DNA of 9,075 bases, from the NCBI GenBank assembly GCA_021821705.1, contig JAKACE010000046.1, positions 1 to 9,075 on the forward strand, in the 5' to 3' direction. The stretch is from Actinomycetes bacterium (GTDB lineage Bacteria; Actinomycetota; Acidimicrobiia; Acidimicrobiales; Palsa-688). A program made the translations under genes and the position numbers. The notes beneath the pieces were generated by a model that saw only the letters and a list, made by a program, of their open reading frames with translations, did not search any database and was not told the DNA's origin. Below are positions 6,701 through 9,075 of the stretch, in pieces. Each line of letters starts with the position of its first letter. Position 1 is the stretch's first letter.

Positions 6701-8489
6701 GCTTGTGCGACGACGGGTTGCGTCCTGGCTCGGCCACCACGGGCAGGTCCGTGCCGTCCGGGCCGAGGACCCCGGGGACGGGGCCGCCCGAAGGGGTGCC
6801 CACCTCGACCGACACCAGGCCGGAGCGGTCGTGACCGAGGGTATTGGTCACCACCAGCGCTGGGCCTTCCCCGGCCGTGGCGACGGCACCGGCCAGCAGG
6901 GCGCGGCAGGTCTCCTCGACACCCCGGGCCAGGTCCCAGGCCTCGCGCCAGCCTCCGAGCAGGTCCAGGTAGACCTGGTCCGACTCGGAACCGGTTATGC
7001 CGTCGTGGTGGGCGCCGAAGACGAGCTGGCGCCAGGCCTTGTCGAGGGCGCGGTGTGCGACCGGGTGGCCGAGCACGCCGGCCAGGGCGGACAGGGCCTC
7101 GGCTTCGGCCAGGTGGCACTCGGCCTGTCTCTGAGCCTGCTTGGTGTCGGTGAAGGAGACGTCCTTACCCGTGTAGACCGGGTTCATGTCCCGGCTCTGG
7201 GGCGAGGGGGAGCGGCCCTGGTGGGCCATCTCCTGGCGCACGCCGGCGAAGAACTCCGAAGGCAGGCCGACGCTGAAGCGCGGCCAAAGGTAGCGTTCGT
7301 TCCACTTGGCGGCCAGCTCGGTCACGAACCGGCTCGGCGGTGTGTAGTCGGTGCCTACCGGCAGCAGCGTGTACTTGGTGGCCGACACCTCGGCCAGGTC
7401 GCAGAAGAGCTGGTAGGCCAGCCACATCGAGCCTTCCAGGGTCGTGGCCCGCTCCACCTCCCATCCGGAGGAGTAGTGGTTTGGCATGTAGCTGGTGAGC
7501 AGGCCCCGGCCGTTGGGGGCGACCCACTCGAACTCCGACGGGAACTGCATCCAGTTGTTGTCGCCCACCTCACGTTTGGGCCCCCACTGGTGGAACGGGC
7601 CCCTCGCCCACGACGAGGAAGTCAGCCCACATTCGGCCATGATCCCGGGGAACTGCGGGTCGTGCCCGAACACGTCGAGCTGCCAAGCGCTCTGGGGGTC
7701 GGCGCCCATGACATCGCGCTGGAAGCCGAGCCCGTACACTGCGGCCCGTACGGCCGTCTCGGCCCCGGTCAGGTTGGTGTTGGGCTCGTTGTAGGTGCCT
7801 CCGACGATCTCGAGGCGCCCGGCGCCGATGAGGGCCTGCAGCTCCTGGCGGCGGTCCGGGTACAGGTCCCAGAAGGGCTTGAGGTAGTCCACCTCGGCCA
7901 GGACGAACTTGTAGCGCGGGTCCTGGCGCGCCCTTTCCAGGTGGGCCTCGACAAGGGTGAGCCCGGTGTGCTGGAAGGTGTCCCGGCGCTCCTGGGCCCA
8001 GAGCAGCTCGTCCCAGCCCGAGGTGTAGGCGGCCTGGGTGTTCCACCACACCGGGTCGTAGTGGAAATGAGGGACCATGATCATGCGCCATCCCGGCTCG
8101 CGGACGACGATCCGGGCCTCGAGGGAAGCCTCGGTCCCGCCGGCGGCCACCGTGCAGCGCACCTCGACCGAGTCACCGGCGGCCTGGCCCTCCACCTGAA
8201 CAGGCACCTCGACGACCACGCCGTCCGGCAGCCCCGGCAGCGGGCTGTAGCGCGACGGAGCGGCGAGCCCGGCATCGAGCGAGGGCGCCCACGCCGGGCC
8301 GCTCGGACGGCCGGTGCGCGCCGGGCCCAGGCGGCCCCGCCAGGGCCGGGCGGTCAGGGCGCGGCCCTCGACGGCGACCGTGGCGTCGACGTCGGTGGGG
8401 GCGTCGGCCACGGCGACCCTGACCACCTGGGCCGGTCGCCCGTCGACGTGCACGAAGCAGTACGTGGAGCTGACAGAGGATATGCGCAT
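3729..8489 (-). CDS. GH38-family alpha-mannosidase with long C-terminal extension
   Basis: The product is 1586 residues from the ATG at 8489, chosen because AAAGG lies about nine bases upstream; an in-frame start at 8534 would add 15 residues. The GH38 retaining, zinc-dependent core is clear. MVPHFHYDPVWWNTQ carries His141, His143 and Asp145 (metal ligand region). WQLDVFGHDPQFPG carries Asp272, matching the family nucleophile. LPVGTDYTPP (Asp381) may be the acid/base counterpart. HHDGITG (494-500) carries the late zinc/substrate His. A large beta-rich C-terminal part follows, broken by Gly/Ala linkers at 734-775 and about 1154-1190, then two immunoglobulin-like NEW3-type segments (about 1313-1430 and 1463-1567). 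Bacterial GH38 enzymes are usually roughly 850-1050 residues, so several hundred are extra. No signal peptide is seen, so the enzyme probably trims imported mannosides in the cytoplasm. The 3' end overlaps the PpiC gene. Confidence 0.95.
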   Translation of the reverse strand: MRISSVSSTYCFVHVDGRPAQVVRVAVADAPTDVDATVAVEGRALTARPWRGRLGPARTGRPSGPAWAPSLDAGLAAPSRYSPLPGLPDGVVVEVPVQVEGQAAGDSVEVRCTVAAGGTEASLEARIVVREPGWRMIMVPHFHYDPVWWNTQAAYTSGWDELLWAQERRDTFQHTGLTLVEAHLERARQDPRYKFVLAEVDYLKPFWDLYPDRRQELQALIGAGRLEIVGGTYNEPNTNLTGAETAVRAAVYGLGFQRDVMGADPQSAWQLDVFGHDPQFPGIMAECGLTSSSWARGPFHQWGPKREVGDNNWMQFPSEFEWVAPNGRGLLTSYMPNHYSSGWEVERATTLEGSMWLAYQLFCDLAEVSATKYTLLPVGTDYTPPSRFVTELAAKWNERYLWPRFSVGLPSEFFAGVRQEMAHQGRSPSPQSRDMNPVYTGKDVSFTDTKQAQRQAECHLAEAEALSALAGVLGHPVAHRALDKAWRQLVFGAHHDGITGSESDQVYLDLLGGWREAWDLARGVEETCRALLAGAVATAGEGPALVVTNTLGHDRSGLVSVEVGTPSGGPVPGVLGPDGTDLPVVAEPGRNPSSHKLSFLARDVPGVGYRTFRLAGRPGRATSAWERRDGLSISNEHLEVRADPDMGGGLASISDKAGGFELVPPGEVANELVTYPEYPQHPRFGEGPWNLLPCGPPDRTRAGRAQVRREVCDLGERLVVEGWASLSAHPVHDGTAGGTGPGTGSGTGGASSAGGGAAGAAGAANGSPGSGGAEGFRYRHVVTLWQGARRLELRTEIHDWSARDRLVRLRVPTVLAGASALSAVGDAVVGRGFGLIDVDSAVAPWTLDNPAAEWFGLSTPLVVEASDGGPAYHRRSVAVAELVTPPGEGAAAWARDLVVALVRKGVTSTCSEAQANRYGGLRGDSNLPDFRVAVGTPEDNPFVAAVLDAAGPQWSQALGEQLGSQGHALLLVPSERPLDQVWVPNADLRGPRDIPVLVVAGTGPDAMASAAGALCEAIATGRVQVRQPQSLGLPPAQVPEWSVALLNRGTPSFAVDAGGALHVSLLRACTGWPSGIWIDPPRRSAPDGSAFELEHWSHVFEHALVMGQGDWRRLDFVGQAQDYNRPLRAVVEKPHPGALPAEARLLELRVGASQAGTRGEGDAAGDRAVAGERAAAGEDGGAAAAGRPVLACLKPAGNALASGDDPAPAAAAGAEVSIRLYEAVGSPVPLELRSAFAMSDARQCSLDEVPGRNLALAGSGADRSLALTLSAGQIATVQAHLAQLPGAHRPASASAALARRLHELDVEPAQPVFSRYWLHNKGPAPMGNQAVAVHVLQQSVAVRAGEEGRFSMQVASGSSRDVRAGRVEVIGPPEWEFDPPSRLFSLAARAFVTVEVRFRAPYDTRPGRRFVAARVLDGSGQAQEDVVTVDVLPHLAEAASGEHPLLGAPPAFAHPSGEFANEVEASLATTQLSLGPGERGTLCLVLANHTHGDIRGEVQLLSPVETWPWTGPASQAFQVGPQAETTVTATVQAPPAEALTSWALFKVTYYGRLWYSPAVALHLGEQGATGAAHGADLSARAAIARA
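4971..5006 (-). repeat. Two imperfect 18-bp repeats in the second mannosidase linker
   Basis: Two adjacent 18-base units (4971-4988 and 4989-5006) share the pattern GCG(C/G)TCACCGGCG. They encode repeated Ala-Gly-(Glu/Asp)-Arg in a low-complexity, charged Gly/Ala-rich stretch (AAGDRAVAGERAAAGEDGG). The repeat probably arose by slippage and extended an interdomain linker. Confidence 0.6.
6165..6290 (-). repeat. Gly/Ala/Ser/Thr linker with 12-bp microrepeats inside mannosidase
   Basis: These 126 bases encode a 42-residue insert, 19 of them Gly and the rest mostly Ala, Thr and Ser, between HPVHD and FRYRHVVTLWQG. Within it, GGTCCC recurs every 12 bases at 6249, 6261, 6273 and 6285, coding for successive Gly-Thr-Gly-(Pro/Ser) units. 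It interrupts the C-terminal beta region of the GH38 enzyme and is best read as a flexible, slippage-grown linker or surface loop. Confidence 0.75.
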
Positions 8490-8526
8490 GGGGTGGGACC
8501 TTTCGTGGCGACGGGTGGCGGGGCCT

Positions 8527-8544
8527 GGGGACAAGCTTTGCCCC
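8527..8544. promoter_or_regulatory. Near-palindrome upstream of the mannosidase, operator candidate
   Basis: GGGGACAAGCTTTGCCCC reads GGGG..AAGCTT..CCCC, an 18-bp dyad with 14 of 18 symmetric positions. Its near edge lies 38 bases upstream of the mannosidase ATG, where a sugar-responsive repressor could sit. The centre is AAGCTT rather than the CG centre usual for LacI-family sites, so the regulator type is not assigned. No clear -10/-35 pair was identified. Confidence 0.35.
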
Positions 8545-8568
8545 GGCGAGGTGCGCCCGCCAGCCCGT

Positions 8569-8603
8569 GGTGGCCGGCTCGGCAGGGCCGGTGGCCGGCC
8601 ACC
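8569..8603 (-). terminator. Strong GC hairpin between the binding-protein gene and the mannosidase
   Basis: GGTGGCCGGCCACC (8590-8603) is a perfect 14-bp palindrome. A second copy of its half, GGTGGCCGGC, lies at 8569-8578. In RNA this allows a 10-bp stem between 8569-8578 and 8594-8603 with a 15-base loop. No T-run follows on the - strand. It could attenuate or end transcription, or protect the upstream mRNA, so that the abundant binding protein is made in excess over the enzyme. Confidence 0.4.
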
Positions 8604-8667
8604 TCGGACCGGGGGGCGGGCTCAGGTGTGGGTTCTGGTGCCGCTGGTGAGCCGAGCCGGCGGCATG

Positions 8668-8733
8668 GTCAGCTTGCCGTCAGCTTGCCATCGGCTGGGC
8701 GTTGCCTTGTTGTTGGCTTGCCGTCAGCTTGCG
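8668..8733. repeat. Six-unit degenerate 11-bp tandem repeat
   Basis: Six contiguous 11-base units start at 8668, 8679, 8690, 8701, 8712 and 8723. The first two are identical (GTCAGCTTGCC), the fifth is GTTGGCTTGCC and the sixth GTCAGCTTGCG; the third and fourth are more diverged (ATCGGCTGGGC, GTTGCCTTGTT). The array crosses the stop codon of the binding-protein gene (8724-8726) and continues into the downstream gap. Spacing is close to one DNA helical turn. It may be a slippage product, a protein-binding array, or a remnant of a longer coding end. Confidence 0.7.
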
Positions 8734-9075
8734 GGTGCCAACTGCGCTCTGGTCATCGGGCGGCCCAGGGTGACAGTGTGGGCCTTGCCCACGATCTTGC
8801 TCACCTGGGAGCTGAAGCTGGACGCTGCGGCTGCGCCCGAGGTCGTGCCCTCCTCCAGGTTGGCGGTGAGCTGCTGGATCACGTAGGAGACCTTCGGGTA
8901 GATCGGGTAGGCGGGCCGGAAGTAGCTGTGGGGCAGCAGCGACAGGGCGAACTTGAGGTCGGGGATGCTGTCGACGTAGGACTTGACCGACGCCGAGTCG
9001 GTGCGAGCCGTGAGCTCGCTCCACAGCCGGCCGATCTTGGCGTCGTTCTGCTTGCTGACAGCCAGTTTTATGAAC
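8724..9075 (-). CDS. C-terminus of an ABC-transporter extracellular solute-binding protein
   Basis: The frame is open from the right edge (first full codon at 9074-9072) to TGA at 8724-8726, giving 116 residues; the start and N-terminus lie outside the window. The sequence reads FIKLAVSKQNDAKIGRLWSE..., then YFRPAYPIYPKVSYVIQQL and ANLEEGTTSGAAAASSFSSQ, then VSKIVGKA. This resembles the C-terminal lobe of family-1 sugar-binding lipoproteins: a 'FIKFL.S..N' helix, an (R)P.YP.Y..V..VIQ segment, and a final helix with spaced Ala before the tail. Such proteins capture sugars outside the cell and hand them to MalF/MalG-like permeases. With the GH38 enzyme next downstream, a mannoside ligand is a reasonable inference. 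The last codons lie in the 11-bp repeat array. The fragment is short, so the family call is moderate. Confidence 0.7.
   Translation of the reverse strand, partial: FIKLAVSKQNDAKIGRLWSELTARTDSASVKSYVDSIPDLKFALSLLPHSYFRPAYPIYPKVSYVIQQLTANLEEGTTSGAAAASSFSSQVSKIVGKAHTVTLGRPMTRAQLAPAS

Noticed and set aside
8668..8733. CRISPR array or origin iterons
   Set aside because: Units are contiguous 11-mers with no spacers, so this is not CRISPR. There is no replication initiator gene or AT-rich region nearby to support iterons.
8314..8886. 190-residue + strand open frame spanning the mannosidase start and the gap
   Set aside because: It crosses the start of one real gene and the end of another on the opposite strand. 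It has no motif, and part of it is only the translation of the 11-bp repeats.
8680..9024. 114-residue - strand open frame at the right edge
   Set aside because: It is a shifted frame of the solute-binding protein; the correct frame (8724-9074) gives the expected C-terminal lobe pattern.

Overview
The window looks like the chromosome of a high-GC actinobacterium or a similar high-GC lineage. Codons are strongly G/C-ending, and the right two thirds combine a sugar-uptake binding protein, a very large GH38 alpha-mannosidase and a parvulin-like protein. No rRNA, tRNA, CRISPR array, insertion sequence or integrase is visible. The lineage is inferred from composition and gene content only.

Left part (1-2872), accessory in character. 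A 5'-truncated AlbA_2/GHKL (Schlafen/RecG-C-like) protein runs on the + strand into a ParA-type ATPase. The two share an ATGA stop/start overlap, so they form a translationally coupled pair; no ParB or parS-like array is seen. Facing them on the - strand is a vapBC-type toxin-antitoxin pair: a ribbon-helix-helix antitoxin first, then a PIN-domain toxin, with a GTGA overlap. A 32-bp inverted repeat just upstream of the antitoxin is a good operator candidate. The convergent gap holds one hairpin, and a second covers the toxin stop.

Right part (2924-9075), metabolic, all on the - strand. In transcription order it holds the C-terminus of an ABC-transporter solute-binding protein entering from the right edge, a 234-bp gap with repeats and palindromes, a 1586-residue GH38 alpha-mannosidase, and a parvulin-type (PpiC/SurA-like) protein that overlaps the mannosidase 3' end. 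The likely theme is uptake and trimming of mannosylated oligosaccharides. Neither the mannosidase nor the PpiC protein shows a signal peptide, so both are predicted to be cytoplasmic. Transport permeases are not in the window.

The most interesting unexplained elements are: the AlbA_2-GHKL/ParA cassette, whose GHKL N-box appears to have Gln in place of the catalytic Glu; an 11-bp-periodic, six-unit repeat array running across the stop codon of the binding-protein gene; and the atypical mannosidase, with long Gly/Ala linkers and a C-terminal extension of several hundred residues.
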